A stretch of DNA of 64,000 nucleotides, from contig NZ_CP012074.1 of NCBI RefSeq assembly GCF_001262015.1, positions 206,501 through 270,500 on the forward strand, in the 5' to 3' direction. A model generated the notes under the pieces. It saw nothing but the letters and a program-made list of their open reading frames with translations, made no database searches and was not told where the DNA came from. A program made the position numbers and the translations under genes. Positions 17,863-26,976 of the stretch are shown one piece after another (within the stretch, counting starts at the first letter, position 1; each line of letters opens with the position of its first letter). This stretch comes from Prevotella fusca JCM 17724 (GTDB lineage Bacteria; Bacteroidota; Bacteroidia; Bacteroidales; Bacteroidaceae).

Positions 17863-18744
17863 TTACCATTCTGCAATATCGGTCCGACGCTCTATGCGCT
17901 GTTCGATATCATCCGGCAGTTGTGGGAAGAAGTCCATCCCTGTGATACGTTCCACTTCGTCAACCGAATTGACATAATCAGTCTTCTTGTGCCCCTTGGC
18001 TGACACGTTCCTACAGATAAAACCGATGGCTTTCGGTTCATCTTGCAGACAGAGAACCACCTTGAAGAACGCTTCCGGCACCTGCACCTTGTTCTTGCCG
18101 ATGGTCTTGTGCTTCTGATTGAAGTAGACCGGACCACAGACAATGTACACATCACCATACTTCTCTGCCCATGTGCGGCATTGTTTCTCTATCGTATTCC
18201 ACAGTCCGCTGTTCAAAGCAGGACTCTGAGGACAGACATTCGTCATCAGGAAACTCTGTTCCATTGCCAGTTCACTCCAGTGATTATCACCCGCAGGACA
18301 CATGTGTCCACGGTCGTAACCTGACCGCATATAGTCGTAGGTGTCAACACGTGGTTCCGGGACATCCTCATCTGGGTGAAAACCAATGCCTTTACGCTTT
18401 GCAGGTCCATTGGTGTGGTCGTCTGTCAGATGCCATGCAACCCAGTTAGGTGTGCGCATCTCCATATTATAAGAAGCTGTATAACCCTCACGATAAAGCA
18501 GTATCGACGGAACACCAGCCTTGCCGACAGGAATTTCCAAGCCCTGTCTGTAGCCTGTCTTCTTGGCTTGGGCATCCCTATTCTTCGTGTTTGAAGTCTT
18601 TTCGGCATCCTCTTGCTTGTTCTGCTGAACCTCGCTGAAGGGCTGGTCAAAAGTAGATAAATGTCCTTTCCTGCTTCCTCCCTGGCATGCAACAGCCATC
18701 AAGGACAAGGAAAGGACAATGGTTTTAAGGCATATTCGTTTCAT
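17863..18744 (-). CDS. DNA/RNA non-specific endonuclease, probable lipoprotein
   Basis: 293 residues. Signal peptide with lipobox LMAVAC (Cys20), then a low-complexity charged linker to about residue 65, then an NUC-type nuclease domain: catalytic DRGH (144-147, His147 the general base), metal-ligand region SFLMTNVCPQ (164-173) and GLWNTIEK. Such enzymes cut single- and double-stranded DNA and RNA with Mg2+; the anchor places it outside the cytoplasm, suggesting nutrient nucleic acid or extracellular DNA as substrate. It is 22 bp downstream of the small Cys/His protein and 41 bp upstream of the helicase. Confidence 0.92.
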   Translation of the reverse strand: MKRICLKTIVLSLSLMAVACQGGSRKGHLSTFDQPFSEVQQNKQEDAEKTSNTKNRDAQAKKTGYRQGLEIPVGKAGVPSILLYREGYTASYNMEMRTPNWVAWHLTDDHTNGPAKRKGIGFHPDEDVPEPRVDTYDYMRSGYDRGHMCPAGDNHWSELAMEQSFLMTNVCPQSPALNSGLWNTIEKQCRTWAEKYGDVYIVCGPVYFNQKHKTIGKNKVQVPEAFFKVVLCLQDEPKAIGFICRNVSAKGHKKTDYVNSVDEVERITGMDFFPQLPDDIEQRIERRTDIAEW

Positions 18745-18766
18745 CGTTCAATTCCCGACAACCGTA

Positions 18767-19117
18767 TTAGTTGCATCTGGAGCATGCTCTGTAGCCTTCG
18801 TTCAGGGCTGCCTTTAAAGATATACGGGAGTAGTTTCCACGCCAAAGAGCAGGACAGGATGTGCGGGAATGGTGGCATGAGCCTGTAGGAGTTATATATA
18901 CCATGCGCCCGACACTGGCTGAACGTGACGTTGTCCTACGGCTTCTCTGTTTCTTAGCCTTTGCACGGTGGTGGTTTCTTGTGCCTTTGTGCTTCTTTTG
19001 TTTTTGTACGCCAGCTGTAGAAAGTTCAGTGCGGTTAACCTCTAAGGTTTCGTAACTAAAACTGCTTGTTCCCAACAGCATCGCTATCAGGAAGAGAAAG
19101 GAAAGTAGATTTTTCAT
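18767..19117 (-). CDS. Small exported protein with a Cys/His C-terminal motif
   Basis: 116 residues. N-terminal signal peptide (MKNLLSFLFLIAMLLGTSSF), a basic linker (residues 38-68, rich in Lys/Arg), then a compact motif CHHSRTSCPALWRGNYSRIS and, at the end, GYRACSRCN. The spacing of the His/Cys resembles the short Zn-binding modules (Ada-like) often attached to thermonuclease-type exported nucleases. Here it is a separate gene directly before a nuclease gene, so it may bind the nucleic acid or assist the nuclease. Function inferred only. Confidence 0.7.
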   Translation of the reverse strand: MKNLLSFLFLIAMLLGTSSFSYETLEVNRTELSTAGVQKQKKHKGTRNHHRAKAKKQRSRRTTSRSASVGRMVYITPTGSCHHSRTSCPALWRGNYSRISLKAALNEGYRACSRCN

Positions 19118-19151
19118 ATAAACTGTTTTTAAAATTAATTGATAACGCTTA

Positions 19152-19159
19152 CAAAGTTA
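19152..19159 (-). promoter_or_regulatory. -7 element for the small protein-nuclease-helicase operon
   Basis: Minus-strand TAACTTTG, 35 bp upstream of the small gene's ATG. Confidence 0.6.
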
Positions 19160-19540
19160 CAATTTTCTTGTTAGTTTAAGCTGCTTTTCAAATACAAAAA
19201 ATGAATTAAGATGAATATGTGAAGTGCAGGGGAATAGCAAGTGCCATATTGATATAGTCCCCATACAGTTCTCTCCTTTCATTCGTATCTATAGTAAATA
19301 AAGTACGCTTAAACAGGTATGACTGGCATAGGAAAACCTGTATCTGTTATCCGCTTCCTCCTTGTTTTGTCTTGATAGAATCATTATGGATTACATTGTT
19401 TGCATGACTTGTCCGCACTGTGATGTATCTTTGTCCAGAAATTCTATTGTATTCCTAATTTGTGAGTATTGTCCTTCTTATCAGTCAAACAGTACCAAAG
19501 TGGTTTTGTCTAAACTCTTCCCATTCATCATATCCACGTG
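19160..19540. other. Non-coding region
   Basis: I see no gene, repeat or RNA here; it separates the nuclease operon promoter from the terminator of the DUF417 gene. Confidence 0.5.
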
Positions 19541-19577
19541 AAAAAGGGAAGGTTCATAATTCTGAAACCTTCCCTTT
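19541..19577 (-). terminator. Terminator after the DUF417 gene
   Basis: Perfect 12-bp stem AAAGGGAAGGTT / AACCTTCCCTTT with an 11-nt loop, followed on the minus strand by T residues. Confidence 0.85.
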
Positions 19578-19593
19578 CTGCATGGCTTATTGC

Positions 19594-20175
19594 TTACTTC
19601 CTCTTCAAGATTCGTTGTGCACAGTCTGCCAGTACCACTACTGCTCCTGCCAGGATACATACGTCTTTGATAACAAGGCGTCCAGCACCAGTGAGTAACG
19701 GGAATCCATGCTCTCCACTTCCTAAATCAGGAACCCATACTTCAGGTGTAGTTACGAGGAAAGACAGTGTCCCAAAGGTCATCAACGTGACCAGCCCCGT
19801 ACCAATAAACCCGACTTTAGGGAACCAGATGCCTAACAAAGTCAAAAAGCCGAATGACATGATGGCAACACCCAGTCCGTGGGAGAAGGTGTATGTGTTG
19901 TTTGCCTTATGCCATTCGTGCTTAACCTTGTCAAACTCACCTTCTTTGAGTTTATAATCCTTATACTCTGGCGCATCCTTTGCATAGAAAAAACTCATGA
20001 AAGGACTGTTTGCAACGAAAGGAACGATACCTTCCGCTTCATAATTCCAGAACTTCAACCCACCAATCCATACAAAGATGATAAAGATGGCAATACGTAC
20101 CATATGAATACCAGCACCTTTCAGAGAAGCTGCAGTGTTGAGTACGAAATCTATCAGTAATTTAACTTTGCTCAT
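19594..20175 (-). CDS. DUF417 (YkgB/RclC-type) inner-membrane protein
   Basis: 193 residues with four predicted membrane helices and family-typical blocks: FIIFVWIGGLKFWNYEAEGIVPFVANSPFMSFFY near residues 31-64 and the GTLSFLVTTPEVW segment near 139-151. The Escherichia homologue RclC belongs to the reactive-chlorine-stress regulon; the reaction is unknown. Stand-alone gene with its own promoter (20315-20322) and terminator. Confidence 0.9.
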   Translation of the reverse strand: MSKVKLLIDFVLNTAASLKGAGIHMVRIAIFIIFVWIGGLKFWNYEAEGIVPFVANSPFMSFFYAKDAPEYKDYKLKEGEFDKVKHEWHKANNTYTFSHGLGVAIMSFGFLTLLGIWFPKVGFIGTGLVTLMTFGTLSFLVTTPEVWVPDLGSGEHGFPLLTGAGRLVIKDVCILAGAVVVLADCAQRILKRK

Positions 20176-20314
20176 AAATATTGTTATAAAATTAATAATT
20201 GTATCTGCTCCTTATTCTGCCGTTTGCAGTTTAAGCCCGTATTTCATTGTTATATTCCCTTGTTTTTATCCTTGAATATGTGAATCTTTTTATCTCTAAC
20301 ATGTAATTTATCGG

Positions 20315-20322
20315 CAAAGATA
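20315..20322 (-). promoter_or_regulatory. -7 element of the DUF417 promoter
   Basis: Minus-strand TATCTTTG; leaves a leader of roughly 130 nt before the start codon, in which no known element was recognised. Confidence 0.55.
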
Positions 20323-20476
20323 TACAATTGTCATCAAACCACAAAAGATTATATTGTATTTATTCCAATCTTCTTCCTTTTTTTGTTTACAAGTGGCATA
20401 AAAAACATCATACCATTACTCCAAATTCCGGAAAATCTGAATATATCCCAAACGCATAGAAGGTTCACAGTGTTTA

Positions 20477-20511
20477 CTCCCCCTCTTCGTCTGGAGAGGG
20501 CTTGGGGTGAG
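20477..20511. repeat. GC-rich intergenic repeat (CTCCCCCTC...GGGGTGAG)
   Basis: Imperfect dyad CTCCCCCTCTTC / GGAGAGGGCTTGGGGTGAG; same family style as 16857-16887 and 28070-28106. Confidence 0.55.
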
Positions 20512-20551
20512 ACCTTTTGTCCATTTTTTTCCTATCCCTGTTTTCAATCTA

Positions 20552-20645
20552 CGCTTTCCTGCACTCGAATTAAGCCCAGATTGGAGTTCAAAAGGGCGTT
20601 AATTGAGGCCTAACTAAGGCTTAATTGAAGTCCAATTAAGCACCT
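20552..20645. repeat. 22-bp-period array, TTAATTGAAGTCCAA family
   Basis: Units start at 20574, 20596, 20618 and 20640, exactly 22 bp apart, with consensus near GSYTTAATTGAAGTCCAAWT; the unit before 20574 keeps only its AATTAA end. Confidence 0.7.
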
Positions 20646-21020
20646 TTTCTTTCGCACCTTTGTAACGTATTGAATTGTTGTTAGTTATAAACTTGAAAAC
20701 AATAAGAGTTATGCTTGGGTTTTAAGGGAGAATGGCAAGGATTATTGTAAATATATTTCAAAGCTCGTACTGCGGTAAAACGTTATATAGAAGACTGGAA
20801 AAAGCAATATGAAAAACATACAGTTACTTTGGCTTTATTCCCTATCGGTTGTCAGCTCATTGATAAGTCGGGGCTTGTCTTGTAATACATTATTATATGA
20901 TAACTTATAAAATAGCATTTCTGATGTCGGTTATCAGGAAGCCATTTTCAACAGCCATTTATGTTCTGATGGATGATTTGGGTTAAAAGAAGGGAGATGA
21001 TAATTCACTAATTGTAAGTA

Positions 21021-21051
21021 TTGTATAAGACAATTATTCTCTTTATCTTTG
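21021..21051 (+). promoter_or_regulatory. Promoter of the TonB receptor operon
   Basis: TTG at 21021-21023 and TATCTTTG at 21044-21051, spacing 20 bp, match the Bacteroidetes consensus. The leader to the start codon is about 158 nt, long enough for regulation; no known riboswitch recognised. A short hairpin GTGG-TGGGT-CCAC lies near 21174-21186. Confidence 0.7.
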
Positions 21052-21215
21052 CATCCGCAAATCGTAAAAAATGAAAGTGTGAGACTGACTTTATTTGCAG
21101 ATGCCTGCAGACTTGGTCTGAAACCTGAGTAAACCATACAGACTTGTCTTCTTCTCTGTGATAATAGGGGAGTGGTGGGTCCACATTAAAAACAAACATT
21201 TGTAATCTGAGTATA

Positions 21216-23639
21216 ATGAACAAATCAAAATTGAGCTATGAAAGGCGTATCAGGTACTCTGTATCCGCCGCTCTCTTGTGTTCTTTGTTCCTGTTCTCGC
21301 CTGCTTTCGTACCAGTGCTGTCGGCGCATGGGAGGGAAGTTGGTGTCGAAGAGGACAAGGATGCTAAGTCATCTGTTACATTCCGGGTCGTTGCCGAGCA
21401 GTCGCAGGACCCGCTTATTGGTGCCATCGTTCGTTGTGAAGGGCTTGACAAGCCTGCTGTCACAGACATAGACGGCAGGTGTATTGTCAACTTCAGTCAT
21501 GTCGTCGAGCGTGTGAAGATAACGGTTTCGTACGTAGGGTATAAGACTGTGACGAGAGTTGTCAGCATCCCTGCTGACCGTACGGTGACACTGCAGCTGA
21601 AGGATGATTCCAAACAGTTGGATAATGTGACTGTCATCGCACAGAAACGCCATACAAGTGCGTTGCAGCAGTCGTCAGCCATCAGTCAGGAAGCATTGGA
21701 AAAGGGTGGTGCAACCTCCTTGGCAAAGCTGCTTGAGACAGTGCCCGGTGTGAGTTCTATCAGTACGGGAAACACGATTGCGAAGCCGGTTATACAGGGT
21801 ATGCACAGCAGTCGTATCCTCTTGATGAACAATGGAGTACGTTTGGAGAGCCAGAGCTGGGGTGCCGACCACGCACCAGAGCTTGACTATACGGGTTCAA
21901 GCATGGTTGAAGTGGTGAAGGGTGCGGAGTGTATCCGTTACGGCTTCGGTGCGATGGGGGGAGTGGTTCTGTTGAACGATGCCCCCTTACCCTACGAAAA
22001 CAAGAAGATCAAGGTCAATGGAAATGTCAATGTGGGGTACGATACCAATGCCCGTGGCTTCAGCGGGTCGGGTACTGTAGAGACAGGTTATAAGCAGTTC
22101 GGTTTGCGCCTGCATGGAATGTACACCAAGGGAGGTGACTATCATACGGCTGATTACGTGTTGAACAACACGGGATATAACACTATCAGCTTTTCAGCAT
22201 TGGCTGGTTGGCAGGGAAGGAAGCTGACCGCAACGCTCTTTTCAAGTATTTATTATCAGCGAAGTGGCATCTATTACGCCAGTAAGATATCCGACTTGTC
22301 ACAGCTGATAAAGCGCTTTGAATATGGTCGTCCTGACCCGGAGACGGTCAAGCCCTTCTCTTACGAAATCAAACCACCGTTCCAACAGTCGCAACATGTG
22401 ACGCTGAAGGGTGAACTGAAGTGGGAACTCAATCCGAACCATCACCTGAATTTCACGCTGTCGTTCCAAGAGAACCTCCGTCAGGAGTTTGAAAACCGAA
22501 AGAAGACACAGTGGAGCTGGATTCCAATGCAAGACCTGATACTGAAAACCTATAAGTTCGACGTACTTTGGCAAGCGAAATGGAAGCTGTGGAAGATGAC
22601 GACTGATGCTGGTCTTTCTAACACCTATCAGACTAACTTCAACTACCCGGGCACCAAACAGCCGGCTTTCGTTCCTAACTTTGCAGCCCTTTCGATGGGT
22701 GGGTATTTCCTTCATAAGGCAGAGTTTGGTAAGTTGCAGTGTGCGCTCGGTATGCGTTACGACTTCCGTGTGTTGTCCGTAAATGGCTATAGCAGCCTCA
22801 GCAATTACACTTACTACGACGATTTCAAACTCTATAGTAACTTCACCATGAGCCTTGCCACCCACTATCAGTTCAGTGACAAGTGGGATGCACGTGCGAA
22901 CATCGGATGGTCATGGCGTCCGCCTGATATCAATGAGCTTTATGCCATTGGCTTGCAGGATGGTTCTTACTGGGTAGTAGGTAACAAGAACCTTGCCAGT
23001 GAGCGTGGCTATAAGCTCGTGTTGGGAACCCGATACAGGAACTCATGGCTCTCGGTAGAGCCAAGTTTCTTCTTCCAGCGTATCAACAGCTATATCTATG
23101 ACCATATCGGAACGGGTAAGGACCGCTTCCATAACCATCCAAGTGGTAAGTATCCTAAGTTTATCTACGACCAGGATGATGTGAAACTCTATGGTGGTGA
23201 CGTCGAAGCGACGGTGAAGCCTGTGCATGGACTTACTTTTGTAGGCAAGGGAGAGTGGATGTTTGCACGCAACATCACCCATAACGACTGGCTGCCTTTC
23301 ATGCCCTCTGACCGTTACGGACTCTCGGCAACTTACGACCTGCCGCTGTCAAAGAATCATAAGTATCGTTCATCACTGTCGCTGTCAGGCATCTATGTGA
23401 CGAAGCAGACCCGTTTCGACTCTGATAAGGACCTTGTTCCTGACTCGCCTCCAGCCTATTTCCTCCTGAATGGTACCGCCGAGTTCCGCATCGGATTACC
23501 GCAGAACAGGGAGTTGAAGTTCATGGTTGTCGGTGATAACATTCTCAATGCACTCTATAAGGAGTATACCGACCGCTTCAGATACTACGCTCACGAGCGG
23601 GGTGCCAACTTCTCCTTACGCACATTGTTTAAATTCTAA
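21216..23639 (+). CDS. TonB-dependent outer-membrane receptor
   Basis: 807 residues. Signal peptide (to about 37), a carboxypeptidase-regulatory-like beta domain (about 50-130: VTFRVVAEQSQDPLIGAIV), a plug with KPVIQGMHSSRILLMNNGVR and the WGADHAPELD block, then a ~600-residue barrel ending in an aromatic residue (LRTLFKF). Energised by TonB/ExbBD it imports a bound substrate. Plug sequence of this style is seen in receptors for metals or metal complexes, but the substrate cannot be fixed from sequence. The next two genes code for surface lipoproteins 16 and 15 bp downstream, so they probably form the receptor's lid or capture partners. Confidence 0.92.
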   Translation: MNKSKLSYERRIRYSVSAALLCSLFLFSPAFVPVLSAHGREVGVEEDKDAKSSVTFRVVAEQSQDPLIGAIVRCEGLDKPAVTDIDGRCIVNFSHVVERVKITVSYVGYKTVTRVVSIPADRTVTLQLKDDSKQLDNVTVIAQKRHTSALQQSSAISQEALEKGGATSLAKLLETVPGVSSISTGNTIAKPVIQGMHSSRILLMNNGVRLESQSWGADHAPELDYTGSSMVEVVKGAECIRYGFGAMGGVVLLNDAPLPYENKKIKVNGNVNVGYDTNARGFSGSGTVETGYKQFGLRLHGMYTKGGDYHTADYVLNNTGYNTISFSALAGWQGRKLTATLFSSIYYQRSGIYYASKISDLSQLIKRFEYGRPDPETVKPFSYEIKPPFQQSQHVTLKGELKWELNPNHHLNFTLSFQENLRQEFENRKKTQWSWIPMQDLILKTYKFDVLWQAKWKLWKMTTDAGLSNTYQTNFNYPGTKQPAFVPNFAALSMGGYFLHKAEFGKLQCALGMRYDFRVLSVNGYSSLSNYTYYDDFKLYSNFTMSLATHYQFSDKWDARANIGWSWRPPDINELYAIGLQDGSYWVVGNKNLASERGYKLVLGTRYRNSWLSVEPSFFFQRINSYIYDHIGTGKDRFHNHPSGKYPKFIYDQDDVKLYGGDVEATVKPVHGLTFVGKGEWMFARNITHNDWLPFMPSDRYGLSATYDLPLSKNHKYRSSLSLSGIYVTKQTRFDSDKDLVPDSPPAYFLLNGTAEFRIGLPQNRELKFMVVGDNILNALYKEYTDRFRYYAHERGANFSLRTLFKF

Positions 23640-23655
23640 ATAGCAGAAAAAGAAT

Positions 23656-25113
23656 ATGAAACTGAATAAAGATATACGACTTTTACTTGCTACTGCAGCA
23701 GTGGGACTTCTCTTCGGAAGCTGCTCTAATGACCAGGTGGACGATTTCTTCAAGAAGATAGTACAGGCTCCTCCTTCATCCATCGAGCGTGATGTGAAGG
23801 GACATGAGCAGATTTACGCTGTCCATGCCATCTTGAGAATGGGCTATAAAGGCGGAATGATTGGCGTTGGACCTGACGGAAATGACTCTGTCCGGGCATA
23901 TAACACCTATCATCTGGTCAGTGGGGAGACATCAATCCCGGTCATGCAGGAGATTGATATTGCCAAGAATGATGAGGGGCAGATGACGATTACGACAGAG
24001 CGTGACTGCTTCGACGTGATTGCTTCGGATGATATTTATTACGGATTGGAACTGAAGTATTACGATCAGAATGGTATGCTCATCAATCATCAGTTCTCTG
24101 GTTATCCCTTCACGAAGGACAAGGAGGGTTATAATATCCCCGATGAGGACAATGCAACACTGCTTGTTCACCAGCACTTCTTCGGTATTGGCAACGCATC
24201 ATTGAACAAGGCGGTGGCTGATAGTACCGCTGGCAGACGCGGACAGGAGGTGCGTGGATTGCAAATGGCATACCCGCGCTCGTTGGCTTCAATGCCTACA
24301 TATTATGACCGATATACTTTCAGAATGAAGGATGGCAACCCTGAACCTGCAACAAAGTTCTCGACGTCCAACATCTATGCGCCTGACGGCTTTGTGTTGG
24401 GACAGAATCAGGTGCCGTTTAACAGTGAATTGGCATGGAAAGCCATTGAGGTATCGGGTAAGCCGGAGGCTTTGCAGCCTTATACCTTCGATGGGAAGAC
24501 CTACCATCTCTTCAAGACAATTGACCAGATGGAGCTGAACAAGATAACACCTGAGGTCTTTACCTACGAGTATCGTGATACTGACCCTGTAGAAGAGGAA
24601 CTTGGCAAGCTCTTTACAGAGGCTTATAATGACGACTTTACTGACCCCGATACAGAGGCACCACGCCAGCGTTATGGTCACACCGTGGGTTTTCTTCGTC
24701 AGAAACGCAGCTTGGATTTCGGCTCTGATATGGACCGTCTGGGTTTCAAGGGTATCATGCAGTTCCATAAGTCAGACATTGCTTTTCAGCTGCAGGTGCG
24801 CATCTGCCATATTCTCAACAAGGGGCAGCAGCACGTGGGAGAGTCTGAAAAACCTGCAAAGTACTGCAATACGAACAATAGCGAGCACAGTTTCCTATGG
24901 GATTTCAACCAGTTACAACCTGGTTGGGACAGCTTTGATATTGATTATCCGCTGTCTGTTCGTGTCATAGCCAATACCAAAGATGGTGAAGATAAGTGTT
25001 TTGAAGATGTCAGGCGGTTCTATCCTGCTGCCGACAAGGCACAGTTATGGCGTATGCTGACACAGCCGCAGGACTTCTTCACACAGTACAGACAGAACGT
25101 AGTATTGATGTAA
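23656..25113 (+). CDS. Large lipoprotein, partner of the TonB receptor (paralogue 1)
   Basis: 485 residues. Signal peptide with lipobox LLFGSCSND (Cys at ~23). I do not recognise a named family. It shares blocks with the next gene: ITPEVFTYEYRDT versus LTPKIFEYTYRDT, and DRLGFKGIMQF versus DRVGLKGHFNF, so the two are diverged paralogues. Several His/Asp-rich stretches (LLVHQHFFGIGNAS, ICHILNKGQQHVG) could bind metal. Co-oriented and tightly spaced with the receptor, the arrangement expected of a SusD- or HmuY-like substrate-capture lipoprotein, though I see no similarity to either. Confidence 0.75.
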   Translation: MKLNKDIRLLLATAAVGLLFGSCSNDQVDDFFKKIVQAPPSSIERDVKGHEQIYAVHAILRMGYKGGMIGVGPDGNDSVRAYNTYHLVSGETSIPVMQEIDIAKNDEGQMTITTERDCFDVIASDDIYYGLELKYYDQNGMLINHQFSGYPFTKDKEGYNIPDEDNATLLVHQHFFGIGNASLNKAVADSTAGRRGQEVRGLQMAYPRSLASMPTYYDRYTFRMKDGNPEPATKFSTSNIYAPDGFVLGQNQVPFNSELAWKAIEVSGKPEALQPYTFDGKTYHLFKTIDQMELNKITPEVFTYEYRDTDPVEEELGKLFTEAYNDDFTDPDTEAPRQRYGHTVGFLRQKRSLDFGSDMDRLGFKGIMQFHKSDIAFQLQVRICHILNKGQQHVGESEKPAKYCNTNNSEHSFLWDFNQLQPGWDSFDIDYPLSVRVIANTKDGEDKCFEDVRRFYPAADKAQLWRMLTQPQDFFTQYRQNVVLM

Positions 25114-25128
25114 AAATGAATTGGGAAG

Positions 25129-26535
25129 ATGAATAAGATATTCAAGAACATTCTTTTGTTATCCTGTGTTGCCGCACTCTTCGCTTCATGTGACGACTTC
25201 GTGTTTGGCAATGTACATGTTGATTATAACGAAAATCCTTTGGAAAGCAAGGGAGTGGCACGTAGTGGCGCTGACCGTTATGTAGATAGTCTGTCGAAGG
25301 TGAAAGTGGGTGGAGAGATGAATAACCCTGACCCAGACGGAGCTTTCAATGGCTGGGCAACCTGTCTGGCAATGTTTAAGGAGGGACACTCCCACGGTGA
25401 CGGTATGATGCACGGTAACTTCGTGTATCAGAACGCCCCATGGAAGCAGGAAGAGTTTGTCATCATTCGCAACAATACGGCAAAATGGCCTGCGGTTGAG
25501 GTGCAACGCCAGAGTACGGTGACGCATCTTGAACAGAGTGATGGCAAGACTGGACCTGATTACATCCGCATCATCGGTGGAAAACTGAAACGATGGGGAC
25601 TCTGTCTCTACTTCTTTGACAAAGAGGGTAAGCTGATGAATGACAACATCCTCGACCACTCGGATGAATATCAGATATTCTTCACTGTAAGTGAGGTGGA
25701 TGATAAGGGTAATCCATACGAAGTGATGGACTGCCGTGGTACGTGGAAGCCGAACAAGAACAAGTTTGGTGACTGGAAGAAGGGAGGTACAGTGGACACG
25801 ACACCTGTTCCTTCTCCCTTCTTTGCCAATAAGACAACATGGAAGGAGCGTGCTGAACTGACCCCGAAGATATTTGAATACACCTATCGTGATACGTGGA
25901 TTCATAATGCAATGGCGGATGGTGCACGTGAGTTGTTCAACCAACGTCTTCTCCCACCGCTCACTCGTGAGGATGCTGACTGGGCTGTTGCGCCTTACGA
26001 CCAGGATCGTGTAGGACTGAAGGGGCATTTCAACTTCGACATTGAAGCCGATGAGAACGATGCGCTTCATCAAGAGTGGCCGTTGGAGATTACACGCCGT
26101 CTGGACCCAGCAACAGGTGAAGCGGGTCGTTACACTCGTCCCTCTTATCTCTTGCCAAAGTTCTATCTGTCAATAAGAGTGATGAAATGCCCGAAAGGAA
26201 AGAAGGCATTGATACCGAAGGATGAGTATCTGAACCGCCATTCAACCTACGTCTTCCGCAGTCCGTTCATCTGTTCTGAGGCTTATAACCCGGATGAACC
26301 GAAGGAGTATGGTGCAGACTCGGAATGGAAGGAGCTTTTCCGCTTCAATATTCCTATCAAGGTATTCTGCAGCAGTTTTGATACTGACCCTACCACCATC
26401 GATCCGAATGACCCGCTTTATTTCTATATGGGACATGAAATAGGTCTGTCACCACTTGATGCCATGGAAGCTGCACAGAATGTTCAGACACATGGTATCG
26501 GTGGAGGTTCTGGTTTCGGCAACTGGTTCTTGTAA
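25129..26535 (+). CDS. Large lipoprotein, partner of the TonB receptor (paralogue 2)
   Basis: 468 residues. Lipobox ALFASCDDF (Cys at ~21). Contains a His-rich loop GHSHGDGMMHGNF near residues 87-99, a plausible metal-binding site, and ends in a Gly-rich HGIGGGSGFGNWF. Paralogous to the preceding gene by the shared YRDT and KGxxxF blocks. Probably exposed on the cell surface and working with the receptor. Family name not recognised. Confidence 0.75.
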   Translation: MNKIFKNILLLSCVAALFASCDDFVFGNVHVDYNENPLESKGVARSGADRYVDSLSKVKVGGEMNNPDPDGAFNGWATCLAMFKEGHSHGDGMMHGNFVYQNAPWKQEEFVIIRNNTAKWPAVEVQRQSTVTHLEQSDGKTGPDYIRIIGGKLKRWGLCLYFFDKEGKLMNDNILDHSDEYQIFFTVSEVDDKGNPYEVMDCRGTWKPNKNKFGDWKKGGTVDTTPVPSPFFANKTTWKERAELTPKIFEYTYRDTWIHNAMADGARELFNQRLLPPLTREDADWAVAPYDQDRVGLKGHFNFDIEADENDALHQEWPLEITRRLDPATGEAGRYTRPSYLLPKFYLSIRVMKCPKGKKALIPKDEYLNRHSTYVFRSPFICSEAYNPDEPKEYGADSEWKELFRFNIPIKVFCSSFDTDPTTIDPNDPLYFYMGHEIGLSPLDAMEAAQNVQTHGIGGGSGFGNWFL

Positions 26536-26659
26536 CATTGGCAGGGGAGAGGACGGACTATGGCTTTGGATTTATCACTACGCCTGTAACAAGCGTATAA
26601 TTCCATCGTGATGGAAGTTCCTCCCACTGTGCGGGAATTGTATAAACATAAAAAGAATA

Positions 26660-26910
26660 TTGTTGTCTGATAAAACTTAAAATAGCATACCCTCCCATGC
26701 TCTTTCAAACAGATAACATCGTATCTTTTAGTAGTACAGCTCTTTTCTGACAATAAGCTGCTCCCATACTGACAACAGATTGCAGCGTGTTCAGCACCCA
26801 ACACCATTGGTGTTTACCGCCAACACAACATGTGATAGGCGTCAGCACATCGGTAAAAGATGGGAAGAGAGGTTTATTGTCATGGTCATTATGATCATAC
26901 ATTGTGAAAG
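26660..26910. repeat. Dispersed intergenic repeat with 22-bp array, AACACC family, copy 2
   Basis: CARCAC starts at 26799, 26821 and 26843, exactly 22 bp apart; first unit centred on AACACCATTGGTGTT as in copy 1. Sequence similarity to the 2440-2940 region extends to both sides: 'gataaaactta(a)aatagcat' before, and 'cagcacatcggYaraa.atg...aagagagRttta' after. No gene in the 441-bp gap. Confidence 0.75.
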
Positions 26911-26976
26911 ACAATGATGGCGAGCTTATATGAGAAACGTTTTATCAGGCACAAATTTTAAAAAAGAATATAACAA

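Larger units (their letters stand above)
20323..21043. other. Non-coding region upstream of the TonB operon
   Basis: About 720 bp without a credible gene. It holds a GGGGTGAG-type GC-rich repeat and a 22-bp-period array (both listed); from 20700 to 21040 nothing is recognised. Confidence 0.5.

Noticed and set aside
21052..21215. Riboswitch in the TonB operon leader
   Set aside because: The ~160-nt leader could hold one, but I found none of the conserved boxes of cobalamin, TPP or other known classes.
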